From the NCBI GenBank assembly GCA_019155205.2, contig JAHNZQ020003148.1:1265878-1329877 (forward strand): a stretch of DNA of 64,000 nt, in the 5' to 3' direction. This document shows positions 1 through 10,984 of the stretch, in pieces. The translations under genes and the position numbers were made by a program. The DNA is from Gracilaria vermiculophylla. Lineage: Eukaryota; Rhodophyta; Florideophyceae; Gracilariales; Gracilariaceae. The notes below the pieces were generated by a model that worked only from the letters and a program-made list of their open reading frames with translations, was not told where the DNA came from and made no database searches. The first letter of the stretch is position 1. Every line of letters begins with the position of its first letter.

Positions 1-1847
1 AAAAACGCGATGCAAAAGCGTTGAATTAGTAGTATTTGGTACACAAAAGCGAAAATCATCTACTGAAGAAGGCAAAATGAAGGTTGAAAGGGAAATGTCC
101 TATGATTTTGAAACGGTTTTTTAACTTAGAAGTTTTTTGAAAACTAATTTTGGTAGCACTACAGTACTAAAAACGATGATTTGCATCAAAATGCCGTGTC
201 CTATACTTTTGAAACAGACTTTACCTAATGTACGAGGGGTACAGCCTGCGGCAGTTCTTCAAATTTGGAACAGTTTTTGTAGTAGAAACTCCCAATCAGA
301 AATTCTAAAACCGTATGGTATCCTCTGTGATCTCCGACAGAAATCATTTACCGAACAACTGGCTCCAGTCCCGTGCTCCACGGTCTCTGCCATCTTCTGT
401 TACTCCACAGTACGCTCTCGATTCGTTCGGTTTTCTTGATTGTTCCTATTTCTTCGAGAGAGTCGGCAGTGGAAACCATCACATCAGTGGTTGCTGTTAG
501 CAAATCTTTAAAGCTTATAGCAACCCGGCTATTCGAGGTAGCAGTGGGCCGAACAGAGATGTCTCTGGCGCGGGAAAGGCTTAAAACAGAGCCCCGATAT
601 GGCGTGCGTCAATACCAAAGGTATATGAAGGTTATCAGGTTGCTTTGGCCTTTCAGCGTACCAAAACGATCTTTCTGTGGTTTAGAAATGGATTTTATTC
701 CTTCACAGACTATGAACACCGTGTCTGAAGAAAAGGATACCTACAACTTCACGTTACGTATGATAGCGGTGTTATGGGAGGACGAAAGACTTCAAAGTGA
801 AAGCGTTCTTAAAAGGAAAACCCTGCAAGCGAAAGCCGTGAAAGCCGGAGCTCATCCGACTGATGGGTTTCGAAGGGGCGATTGACCGAGATTCTCTACA
901 GACCAGCTGGCGTTATATGACAAAAATCAGTTTTGTATCCGATCCAGTCGGAGATGGTGGCAACTGAGGGGGATTTCTTTTGAGGAACGGTTTGATGACG
1001 TCTTGAAACACCTTGACTCCTCGGGCTCAGCTCAAACGGATGAAGATGATGTTGTTCAGTTTATCGAGGACGCGGACTGCGATGATTTTGGGATCAATGC
1101 TCACTATTTACTTGCTATGGGACATGATGAGTAAGACGTTCACGAAGAATATCATACTTTACCATAGGCCAAACCTGGGCGGACATTGCGGCCTGTACTG
1201 TGACCGCATCTCTTGAACTGAAGGTTCATGATTTTCCCGTGAACAGCAGTCCACATCAGTTGAGGGAACTTTGACGGACCGTCTAAAGGATTGTGTGGCA
1301 AACAGGATCAGTGGAGATTTATCAGGCGACTCGTAGTTGAGATTGGATATGTGTATTGGAGGATTAAGTAGACAAACTTCAGCTTGACGTTGAGCTTGAA
1401 AAGTCACAGCGAAAGAAACATGAAGAGATTCGAATCCTGGGTAGTGGTAGAATCTAGAAACAATCATGATACTCCTGGTGACACCAATGTACGATGAGGT
1501 ATACCAGCCCATGGTTCACCGTCAATCGCAAGCCATTGAACATAAGTGCCCCATACATTTTTATGCAGTCCCGCTTTATTGCAGATTAAGTGATACTAAA
1601 CGTACTTAAGGCTAAAGATATTGGTTCAGAACACACAAAGTCTGTTTCAAAAGTACAGGACACCTGGCATTTTCATGCAAATCATCTAGTACTGCAGTGC
1701 TCCCAAAATCAGTTCTCAAAAAACTTAAACCGTTTCAAAATCATTCCCCTTTCAAACTTCATTTTGCCTTCTAACGTACAGTACTTGATATTAGCGTTTG
1801 TCTACTACATATTACTAATTCAACGCATTTGCATCGCGCTTCTCTAA
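1..1847. mobile_element. DNA transposon with long terminal inverted repeats, left edge cut by window
   Basis: Positions 1-219 and 1640-1847 are inverted copies of each other. The left copy reads inward through GCGATGCAAA and GCGTTGAATTAGTA to TTTTGAAACAGAC, and the reverse complement of the right copy follows the same order with scattered substitutions and small indels. The repeat is therefore about 210 bp, long for a Tc1 element and more like Mutator-type or foldback elements. The interior (220-1639) has only broken frames; one stretch near 970-1130 on the plus strand still reads as an acidic protein fragment, which I infer is a decayed transposase. The superfamily is not determined. The outer left end and target duplication lie outside the window. 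Confidence 0.75.
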
Positions 1848-3950
1848 CGCCCCATACTTAAAATATTCATAGTTTTCGCGTTATTTCCAATACTTTTATT
1901 TCAATCAAAACCTGTTCAGAATGGCCCGTAATGGCCATAAATCATTCGAAGAGCACAGATTATTCATTTTCCAAAGGGTTTCACTGAACTTGACGCTAAG
2001 TAACGGCGTGAAATTAATTATGAGTAATCAATTCACTTTTTATAAAATACTACACTGCGACTTTATCTTTGTGAAAAACCAGTTTTCATTTCTGACGAGA
2101 TCTGTAAAATTTTAGAACAGGTTCTATGAAATCATTTTTAAGCCTTTTTGAGTCTGTATTGCTTTCTGAAAATGCTTTGTATGTATTTTATTCATCGCAA
2201 TTTCAGTCCTTAGCATGATATAAGCTCTTATAGAATTTTACCATGTTTATATTTTGTTTGATCTTTTTTGCCTATGATAACAACATGTGAAACACTGTTA
2301 TTTATCTTAATCAATTTTTTGCTCAATTTCAAATACATTCTTTTCGCAGCAAGCTTTTTTTCAGTGCTCTTGGCCCACTGTGACATCTGGTTTTGTTTAT
2401 TTTGAACTTTCGAAATAAAATTTAGTTCAGTTTTATAACCCAAAAGAATTTCGAAGCGTTTTTCATTACTGTTTTATTCATTTATTGTGAGTATCTTTTT
2501 TTAAATGGATATTTTAGAGCACAATACTTGGATAGGATAATATTCTTGCAAAACGTTATGCTTATTATTGAAACTGAGCATTACTAGGCAATTAATACAA
2601 CCTTATGTTTAAAGTACTATAAATAATTAAAAATTGGTATAGAACTGAAAACTACAGCCTAGATCTAAGATAAAGTTTGAAGTATTGTGTTCAAAGCTTT
2701 TAATTCAGAAGATCTCATGTATTTTTGAGGAAATAAAACAACTTGTTGAATAAATAATTACTTGCGAGCTCAAAATTTTGAATTCTTTCGAAAAGCATTT
2801 TTGAAAGGTTTACCGAAGAAGGTTACAGCCTGATGGCCCTCGAGTGGCACTCCTCCTGAAGGCAGTTCACTAATTTACAAATTGGTTTTGGTATTTTAAT
2901 CCCTTCCGGCTATAGGATGAAATCGTTTTAGTTATCTTTTATCTTTCTATCTTCCAATTTTCTCTGTCTCTTCTGTTACACATTTCCCACTTTAGAGAAA
3001 TATTCTTTTCCTCTTTCTTCGCCTATCTTTTCTAAAGGGACGTTATATTTGCACTATTTGGTTGGCACGTCTCGACCGTGCAAGTACATATTGAAGTGCG
3101 ACACCCTGCAGGGAGGCTTTAATTAGAAATTTTCCGATTCACCGGATTCCGGTTTGGCCGTATATTTGAACACGGTTAATATCACGGGCGCGATTCTCGT
3201 CCGTTTGTACGGTGCTCTCCGAAGTAGTCGACCAAGCGCATGTCGGGTGACGTTGCACGCGCGTGGTTGGCCTCTCGGCACGCGCGCGGCATTCCCGTGC
3301 GGCCGGCTGGCTAAAGTATGTGTGCCAGATGGCACTTGCGTTGCACGGTTATTTCAGCATTCTCGACATTTTTTTATTTAGTCATTTTGGCTATTTTGGC
3401 CTTGGAGCTACAGTACTTAGCGCGACGGCACTCCTGCCGTCGCGCCCAGTAAACCGCGCCAATCGGGATCTTCGGTCTGAGCTTTCCGCCCACGCCGATA
3501 ACTCTCTCCGTCTTGAAGATGTACGCCGTGGACTATGGAAGCCAACCGCCCGTCACGCCGAGAAACACTGTGTGGACTATTCCTTCCTTCTTTAAGGTTC
3601 TTGCTCGTACATGGTTAGCCCCACCGGACCTCCGGACTACCCCTTTTCGGACTACGTCCGCCACCCGCCTAATGCATCTTGCCTGATACCCCCGCGGCCC
3701 AATATATTACCCTGCCGTGCTGAGAGAACCCGATATGCTCCAGAGAAATCTCACCGAACTTACGGAAGCTGCCTCGATCACAGGACTAGCTGGATCCCCG
3801 GTTTCTCCATTTGTCTTCCTTCTGCACCCATTGCGACAGCTTGGCCTTGAAGTTACGCCAGGCTCGTGTGCCACGCCTGAGGAAGGCTCTGCTTCTGAAG
3901 CACCCTGCAAGTAAAATGTTCCGAACATCCTTCATGATACTATCCTCTTT
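1848..3950. other. Stretch without recognisable gene
   Basis: Positions 1848-3120 are AT-rich with no frame that looks coding. Positions 3120-3900 are more GC-rich and carry short uninformative frames. The only clear structure is a hairpin near 3420-3445. No known domain was seen on either strand. Confidence 0.6.
3420..3445. repeat. Perfect 11-bp stem hairpin
   Basis: The arms GCGCGACGGCA and TGCCGTCGCGC are exact reverse complements separated by CTCC. There is no T-tract after it, and this is eukaryotic DNA, so it is not a bacterial-type terminator. It may be a transposon subterminal hairpin. Confidence 0.7.
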
Positions 3951-4049
3951 GGCGTATTGCACTACAGTTTGGTAGTCTTACTTTTTATTTCACAGTATGT
4001 CATATGTTTTTGAAACAGTCTGTATCTTGATAGCAAGATCTGAAATAAT

Positions 4050-5369
4050 TGGTCATATGTTGGTAATCCTCTTAAGGAGAAAATTCTGCAAGACTCTTGT
4101 AGTGCAAAGATTTTGCTTAGGATCGCGAAACAAACCCCGAACCCCCGCTCGCCTCTGCTCCCGAGCATGGCAACCCCGCGCTATGCCAAGGAGGACGTCA
4201 TCGGCGCTTGGCGCTGACTCATTTTCTTTGCCGCCACCCTCTGCAGCACCTCGGCAACGCCTCCAGGGTTCCAGAATCGGAATTTCGACATCCGCATCTC
4301 CGACTGGGTTCTTTTCAACTTTAGAACTTTTATGGCGTTTCGGTCTTCCTTTTGTCTCGCTACTGCTCCCGCGACTGCCACGGTTCTTCACAATGTAGTT
4401 CCTGTTCGTAATATCTCCCGTGAACGCACGATTGGGGAAAATAGCGGCCGGTGCTCCACAGGAATTGACATCACTCTTTCTATTGCTTCCAACAGGTGCA
4501 CGAAGCGGCGCGGCTTTCCAAAGAATGCGATGAACGGAACGGTTTTCCTGCAGCGTCTGCTCAATTTGGCAAAAGCCATGCGTCGGAAAATTCTCGCGCT
4601 GAACGATGTCTTTGATTTTTGAGTAGACTGCGCGATCGCCGGTCACCCATGTCCTCTGCAAAACCTTCTCGTTGTTTTTACTACTATCACCTCAGAATCG
4701 TACTTTGTCTTTGAGTCAGTGTCATAGGTTCTCAAAGAACTGAAACTCCGGCAGCCACATGCCTGTATTCATGAAACCATGTATAGAAATTTGGCTGGTA
4801 GGGGACTTGAAGCCTGCGACAACCAACTTGATCTTTATCGCTATATTCATATTGCTGTATAGCCCCGTTTGAACAAGAATGTCTTTGACGACCCTCGTCG
4901 TCTCTTTGTACGTCTCGTTCATGAACATATCACATGGCTGCAGAAAAAGAGAAGTGTTAGCGTGCAGTTGTGCGACAATCGTGTTGGTCTCTGAGCAGTA
5001 TGCGATCCATCAGTCTCCTTTTTTGGAGCTAGGCCCATCCAGCAATTAAAAAATCAGGCTGATTTAACGGTACTGTCTTTTGAACGAACTCATTGAAATG
5101 CTGAAAGAGTTTTGGCATCAACTCCATTGTCATGGTCCTCTTAGCATTGGTGTAGATTTATCCGTATTGGGGTATCCAATCTACATCATTCATCTAGTGC
5201 AGCCATGGAGGGAGCTTTAGTTTGCTCGCAGCATCGATTGGTTTCTTTCATCGCGGCATTACCTTCTTCCCGGCGTCTACAGAGCACGGAGATCCAATCA
5301 AACCAGAGGTGGATGCAGGTACCAATGCAGTAACATGGGCTCCATTATCATTTATTTTGTGCCGCCTTC
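4050..5369 (-). pseudogene. pogo-like transposase, C-terminal part (Pogo copy 1, left piece)
   Basis: The minus strand carries several broken frames that match, segment by segment, the better-preserved pogo-like copy at 26540-27745. Examples are the segment read from 4928 down (NETYKETTRVVKDILVQTG) against the one read from 27136 down, and the segment read from 4661 down (VYSKIKDIVQRENF) against 26864 down. The family is the DDE_1/CENP-B-like transposases, which cut and paste their own element. Frameshifts and stops make this copy inactive. Sequence related to the element continues left to about 3990, but its terminal repeat was not resolved. At 5369 it is interrupted by an LTR and resumes at 14975. 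Confidence 0.7.
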
Positions 5370-5577
5370 TGTAGTACAGTGGATCCCAAGGTGATATTGT
5401 CATGTGGTTTATTCACGGGATATTCCTAAGGAGGGTTCGTATTTACTAACTGAGCCGCGTGGTGTATTATTTGGCACAAGTGTGCTACAGTACCCTCAGG
5501 AGGGAACAGTAGAACTTAGATTTGTTTTAGGTAATTGGTGCGGGAAATTACTACAGTAGTGAGACCTGCCGAGGCAG
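5370..5577 (+). mobile_element. LTR copy split by a nested retroelement, left part
   Basis: It starts TGTAGTACAGTGG, the same start as the LTRs at 16160 and 27746, and runs 208 bp. It then stops exactly where the reversed chromovirus begins and resumes at 14622. With the duplicated site counted once the two parts total about 556 bp, close to the family length of 553 bp. The flanks CCTTC (5365-5369) and ACTTT (14975-14979) are each one change from CCTTT, the sequence at the uninterrupted site in the other pogo copy. This marks an old 5-bp target duplication. Confidence 0.85.
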
Positions 5578-6129
5578 TGGGGTTCCGCCAGTTCTTCTTT
5601 CGAGGTAGTAGTGCACATCTTCCGTTAGGAGTTTTTTTTGACTCCAAAGGTGCGAGTTTTTATAGGTGTTCTCCGGTAATCGCTCTTACCAGCCGAAGGA
5701 ATCCTAAAAGGGGATCCGCAAACACCAAGCGGAGAATGAGGTTCACTAGACGGACAATGCTCATGCGGGCGCTGCTCCGAGGCGGCCTGGTGATCTGCGG
5801 CTTAGAAACATAAGGGTGTTCGACGAGAGTCTCCAACGGGAAAAATAGACGTAGACTCAAGGGTGCTTGGTTTACTTCCCCAGAGGTGTAGCTCGACCAC
5901 CACGTTCAGTATCGCGCTAGGAGCCCACCTCTGCAGGTCTCACTACTACGGTAAATACCTGCACCAATTAACTAAAATAAATCTAAATTCTACCGTTCCT
6001 CAAAGGTATTGTAAAGCACGTGGGCCGAATAATACACCACGCGGCTCATTTCATAAAATGCGAACCCTCCTTAGCAATATCTCTTCGTAAAGTAACATAA
6101 AAAAACACCTTAGGATCCAATGTACTACA
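5578..6129 (-). repeat. 3' LTR of chromovirus 1
   Basis: 552 bp in reverse orientation, ending at TGTACTACA (6121-6129), the reverse complement of the family start. It matches the LTR at 14069-14621 throughout. Confidence 0.85.
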
Positions 6130-6605
6130 TTCACCCTTTGCTGAATTGCACCACGTCTCCGAGGTGCATTTTTCCATAGGTCGGTCCTTAAACGTCTCCC
6201 ATCGCCGAGATGTCAGAGCGGACTTCTGTGATTTGACAGCTTCTATTCTTCAGAAATTCTACCGTGGTTCCCCGGTTGCGCACAGCGTACCAATTGCGGG
6301 CTCGGGCATCTCTGTTGAGGCGGTTCCAGCCCCTTAGCGATTCTCGATTTAATCTCGTCACTCCTTCTAGGGGTACCTCGCTGGGGCTAGAGCGCCCGGC
6401 ATCCCAATTTCCTCTATGGTACCTTTCGAGAAACGCCCGAGCCTTTACGTCCGCTTGTCAATCATCACTGGAGACAACAAAATCATACTCTTCCCTTCTG
6501 CCCGGTCCTCATTCGATGCTATGAACTCGTTCCCCACTAAAGTGCTCGCCTCCTCTCCTGCATCCCTTCGTCCGTCCTCTCTGCGCAGATTCCGAATACG
6601 ATCCT

Positions 6606-7265
6606 ATGGTTAGGAGCCTAACGATCCGCACGCAAATTCCATTTCCTGCTCCGTCGCAGGACGTGGCTGCGCCTTCTCAGGTCAGGACGCAGCCTCCAGC
6701 GTTGATGCCAGGTCCTCCCGCAGTGGTTGCCGTCTTGTCTCCACTAGAAAAGGACGAGATTGCTCCTGTCCCGGCTTCTTCGGCCCCGGTGATGCACGTC
6801 CCACTGCGGAGCGTCCGGGTGCCGGTTGTTCCACCTTGTCGGAGAAACGTTCCGGTTCCCCTTCCGCCATCCTCTCCAATCTCGCCTCCTCCATCCTTGG
6901 CCCTGCCGACCTCAGAGGCGGTGCCTGCGAAATACACTCGGAAGCCTTCTGTCCCAGCCGGTCCGCGGTCTGCGACTCCTTCCGTGGCGGTTGTTGTTCC
7001 GTCGATGGAGGTTGCTGCTTCTGGTGCACCCTCGAGCGGGGAGATTTCTGGAGCTCTTGGTACTGCCCTTCAGGAGTTGGTGCGAGCGTGCCTGGTGACG
7101 GCCCGACCTGCTCCGACATCTCCTGTAGAGGCTCTGTGCGAAGCTCGTAATATGGTTCAAGGCCTTAACAAGGCCCGGGAGGACCGAGCCTCGATGGCTG
7201 CCAACAAGGACAGCCTGGCGGAGTTCTTTGAGAGTCAAGTGGTAACGGCGAAAGCGCGCCTGTAG
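6606..7265 (+). CDS. Antisense accessory ORF of chromovirus 1, Pro/Ala/Ser-rich
   Basis: An open frame of 219 codons lies downstream of pol but on the opposite strand. It begins with ATG at 6606 and ends TAG. Residues 1-115 are rich in Pro, Ala, Ser and Val. The second half is better conserved: SLALPTSEA, VVVPSMEVAASGAP, TALQELVRACL and SPVEALCEA are all matched closely by decayed minus-strand sequence at about 23560-23970 in chromovirus 2. Conservation between two diverged elements in the same relative place argues that it was once a real gene. Its function is unknown. Antisense ORFs between pol and the 3' LTR are known in some plant Tat-lineage gypsy elements such as Grande, but I see no sequence evidence of relatedness. 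The longer upstream part present in chromovirus 2 seems to be missing here. Confidence 0.55.
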   Translation: MVRSLTIRTQIPFPAPSQDVAAPSQVRTQPPALMPGPPAVVAVLSPLEKDEIAPVPASSAPVMHVPLRSVRVPVVPPCRRNVPVPLPPSSPISPPPSLALPTSEAVPAKYTRKPSVPAGPRSATPSVAVVVPSMEVAASGAPSSGEISGALGTALQELVRACLVTARPAPTSPVEALCEARNMVQGLNKAREDRASMAANKDSLAEFFESQVVTAKARL

Positions 7266-7559
7266 GCGAAGTATGCGACGCGATGCGGTGCCTTGTAGAC
7301 GTAAGAAACCCCGGAGGTGGGAATAAGTCCATGATAGCGGCGGAAAAAAAGATCTTTGAGTATGAACGGAAGCTCCTTGAACGGTACTTGCAATGAGAAT
7401 GGGCCGTGCCGGCGCGCTCAGCGAAACGAAAAGCCTCCTCGAGAGCGTGCAATAAGCTGGCATCGCTGTCGTGGAGGCGATAAAGGGAGCTCCAGGTAGG
7501 GGATAGATAGCGGAGACGAAAAAAAACTGCGGTTTGGGGCCCCCTACCCCTTGTCTAGA

Positions 7560-9022
7560 CGGAATTTCCAATGCGGAGATGCTTTTCTGTTCCAGACTGG
7601 CGTCAAATCTTCTGATGAAGCTCTCCGAGATCTGTCCCGGAAGTTCTTCCGTGTCGTTTTTTGAGTTGTAAACACACAAGCGGACTCGGTACAGTATCAC
7701 TGCAGGGGTTTTTCAGTGAGAGACGATATGGTCTACTGCGCAGGGGATATCACCTTGAGGGGTCGTTATGGCGTGTGAAGCTTCCATCAATAGTTCAGCA
7801 AAAGGAGTGATGAGATTTCCAATATCCATCGGTGTTGGCGATCTTGAGGTGGTCCAAGGAGGATGTTACGCTTGTGGCTACTGAGATGGGATGGCGGGCA
7901 TTCCTGAAGGGCTGGGCAACGGAAATTTCGTCATCCTATCACGGGAGACGACGTCTTGAAGCCTGTTTACCCCAATGGCGACAGCGTACGGTGGTTCTTT
8001 GGATTTCTTCCACGGTTTGTTGCGGAGACCCTCATCGCATTCCTTAAAGTGAGGGACTTCTTTCATCTTCCAGTCGAAATCCTGTTTTTATCTTTTTTAA
8101 AGGCGTTGATTCTCCCCTTTGCGACGGAGAGTGCGTCTTCATACCACTTTCGAATGGAGCGTTTTGCTTGAGCGGCTATTGATACCTGTGGTCCATCCGC
8201 CAGGTGAAGTGTGGCACGTGCCGCAATGACGGCACTAGCCGGGTTGCGCGAGAGAACCAGATTAATAGTAGCAGTCCCCGTGGATCGGTGCACCTGCAGG
8301 TTGTATGCATATGTGAGCAAACGCACACATGCCTCCCAATCGTTTTGATGGTCCCCGACGTAGTGTTTCAACCTTGAGGTGATGCTTTTGCTAAACCTCT
8401 TCGCCTGTTTATTGGTCTGGGGGTGATCGGCAATAGAAAATAACTGCTTCATCCCCAGCATTCCAGAGATGGCACTGAACAGCTTTACCGCAAACCGAGG
8501 TCCGTTGTTCGTAAGGAGCTACAACGGGATCCCATGTTGGTGGACCCAACTCCCCAGAAACGTGTCGGCAAATACTGCTGCGGTGGTGCTCCGGAGGGCA
8601 ATGGCGCGCAAGATCTTCTAGAACCGATCCGTGATCACGAGGATAAATCGGTACCCTCTCCCCTACTTGGAGAGAGTCCCCAAAATATCCACGGTTACGA
8701 ACTTCAAAGGTCCTGAACACGGGAGCAGGGTGGGCGGCATCCGGTGTTTGCGCATATTCACCCTTGCGGCGGCACACGTGTGGTGATCCGCCACAATTTG
8801 GATGGCGCCATTAGCCATGTTCAGGGAATAGAACTCCATACTCAGGGTAAGATGCATGCGCGATCCACCGAGATGCCCATCAAGGCGAATATAGTGTGAG
8901 AGGTACGCCATCCTCGCCCGTAGGCTTGTCGGGACCAAGTTTTGGAGATATCTGTCCAGGGGAGCGCGGCGTACGAGTAGGCCGTCTCGGTCCACATCAA
9001 ATGAAGATATTAGACTCCCCAT
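7560..9022 (-). pseudogene. Integrase and chromodomain of chromovirus 1
   Basis: From 9022 downward the minus strand encodes the integrase zinc-finger region (LRARMAYLSHYIRLDGHLGG), then the core including MLGMKQLFSIADHPQTN near 8430. A chromodomain remnant ending SESFIRRFDASLEQK lies near 7600. Integrase inserts the element cDNA, and the chromodomain targets it to chromatin. Frames are broken between blocks. The second catalytic Asp position reads Asn (LLTNNGPRF, near 8500) and the catalytic Glu position reads Lys (QTNKQAKRF, near 8420). The copy is dead. Confidence 0.75.
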
Positions 9023-9215
9023 AATGGCGAAGCACTCCTTGCAGTATGCATCTGTACTCTGCTCCTTCAGGTCCTCGACTATGGTGAGGGGGCGAACTTC
9101 TTTCTCCTCCCGGACAGGGCCATTATCTCAGGGAGCCCGCTAATCCAGCCTCCAGATTCACAGCATTTAAAGCATTATCCATCGGTTCCTTCTTTTCTGG
9201 CGGCGTCTTCGATGA

Positions 9216-10860
9216 CTAGACACAAGATTGTGTCTTCCAAAGGTGTTTCGTCTTCTTTCTTGATGTAAATTTGGGACAGCGCGTCCGCTGCCTGGTGTTT
9301 ATGCCAGGACGGTAGACGATGTCAAAATCGAACTCCAGGAGGCGCAGTCCCCACCTTTTCACGATACCAGAAGCATCCATCAAAGACTGTATCCACTTTA
9401 ATGGTGCGTGGTCGATCCTTATGGTGAAACGCGCGCTTTCCAGGTATGGGCGTAAAAGCAATGCCGCCCATACGATGGCGAGTCATTTGCGCTCAAAGGT
9501 GAAAAAAATCCGTTCCGCAGGTAAAAGGCTGCGAATCCAGTATCCTTTAGGTTGAAGTCCACCTTCTGGTTGCTACTGCAATAGGGCACATTCAATCTGG
9601 TATTTACAGGTTTCTGTGTCCAACACCATTCGGCCGTGCAGCTTCGTGAGTACCAAGATCGGTGGCTCTATTAGTTTCCTCTTCAAGATGGTAAAGGCTT
9701 CAAACTCTTCATCCGTCAGGATAGCCAATCGCGTTGGTTTTTATTTCTCCAAGAAGCGATATACCGCCACTGCAATTGCGAAAAAAACTAGGGAGAAATC
9801 TCCGAAGGACGTTACACTACCCCAGGAAGAAGCGGAGCTCCGTCTGGTCGGCAGAAAGGTGAGCTTCCGTGATGCCCCCCTGAGTTTTTGTGGAAACCTG
9901 TAGTCAGCCCGAAAGCACAACGTGCCCCAGGTAATCCACCGAGGACTTGAAAAAGGAAAACTGCTTCGGTTTTAAGGTGAGTCTAACATAGTTCAGGAGT
10001 TCAAGCTTGTGCTTCGCATGTATAAAGTGCTCCTTAACGGTGTGCGAGTATATGATGAAAATTTCAATACACAACAGGGCGTACTGCCACTTCACCTCTT
10101 GACAGGACTATATCCACCGCTAGTTGGCACATAGCGGGTGCATTTTTAAATCCAAAAATGGCATCCTTAGGAATGTGAAATTTCCACAATACGAGGTGAC
10201 AGTTGTCTTCTACTTATTGGTGTTATCCATCTCAATCTTCCAGTAGCTGCTGTTGGCATCTATCGTATAGAAAACGGACGCAACACCTTAGAAGTCAGTA
10301 CCGTCATCCATAAGGGATATCGGGTACGAATCGCGTACCGTCACCTCGTAGAGGCGTCCATAGTAAATGCAAAACCCCAAGGATCCATCTTTGTTATTCA
10401 AAAAACCACTAAGAAGGCCCATTCTGAATTTAAGAGCTCGATGACACCCTTTTCCAGCATCCGGTTGACCTCATCGCGTTCGAAATAGCGCGCATGGCGT
10501 CTGGCTCTCCTCGGGGGGTATTTTACCGGTTTTGCATCAGGTTTGAGCTCGATCCGGTGAGTGGCTAGGCTTCAATGACCCAGGCGACTACACCACATAT
10601 CCTCAAAGGCGGATAGCATTTCCACAATCCTATGATGATACTCTTCAAAATCTTGGCCAATTAGGAGCTTCTCCTGCCAGGTGGCGGGCTTCTCGTCTTC
10701 TCAAGTCGTCTATGAGACTTCAGATTCCATGGTGACGATTGCATTGTGGTCCTCAAAGTCTTGTATATAGGGAAGATGAACCAGTCCTGCAGGGGCGAGG
10801 AATACCAATCCAATGACAGATCCTCTTTGAACTCGTAATGGTGACTCCTTGAGGTTGGCA
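9216..10860 (-). pseudogene. Reverse transcriptase and RNase H of chromovirus 1
   Basis: The reverse transcriptase remnant is recognised by its match to the plus-strand copy at 20050-21037 in chromovirus 2. Near 10095-9904 the segment KEHFIHAKHKLELL followed by SVDYLGHVVLSG is unmistakable, but the YxDD active-site box is replaced by CIEI. The RNase H end is at 9461-9216 (ARFTIRIDHAPLKWIQSLMDASG). Multiple frameshifts and stops interrupt the region. Confidence 0.7.
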
Positions 10861-10984
10861 AGCACGACCCTGAAGGGAATGGTCAGCACTATGTCCGTAT
10901 CGCCGTTCTCCATCATGGAGTGCTGCTTCGTCGTCAGGTGTGGACTGCCCTGTGGGAATGAAAGGCCAGATGCAGAGGTCTGCA

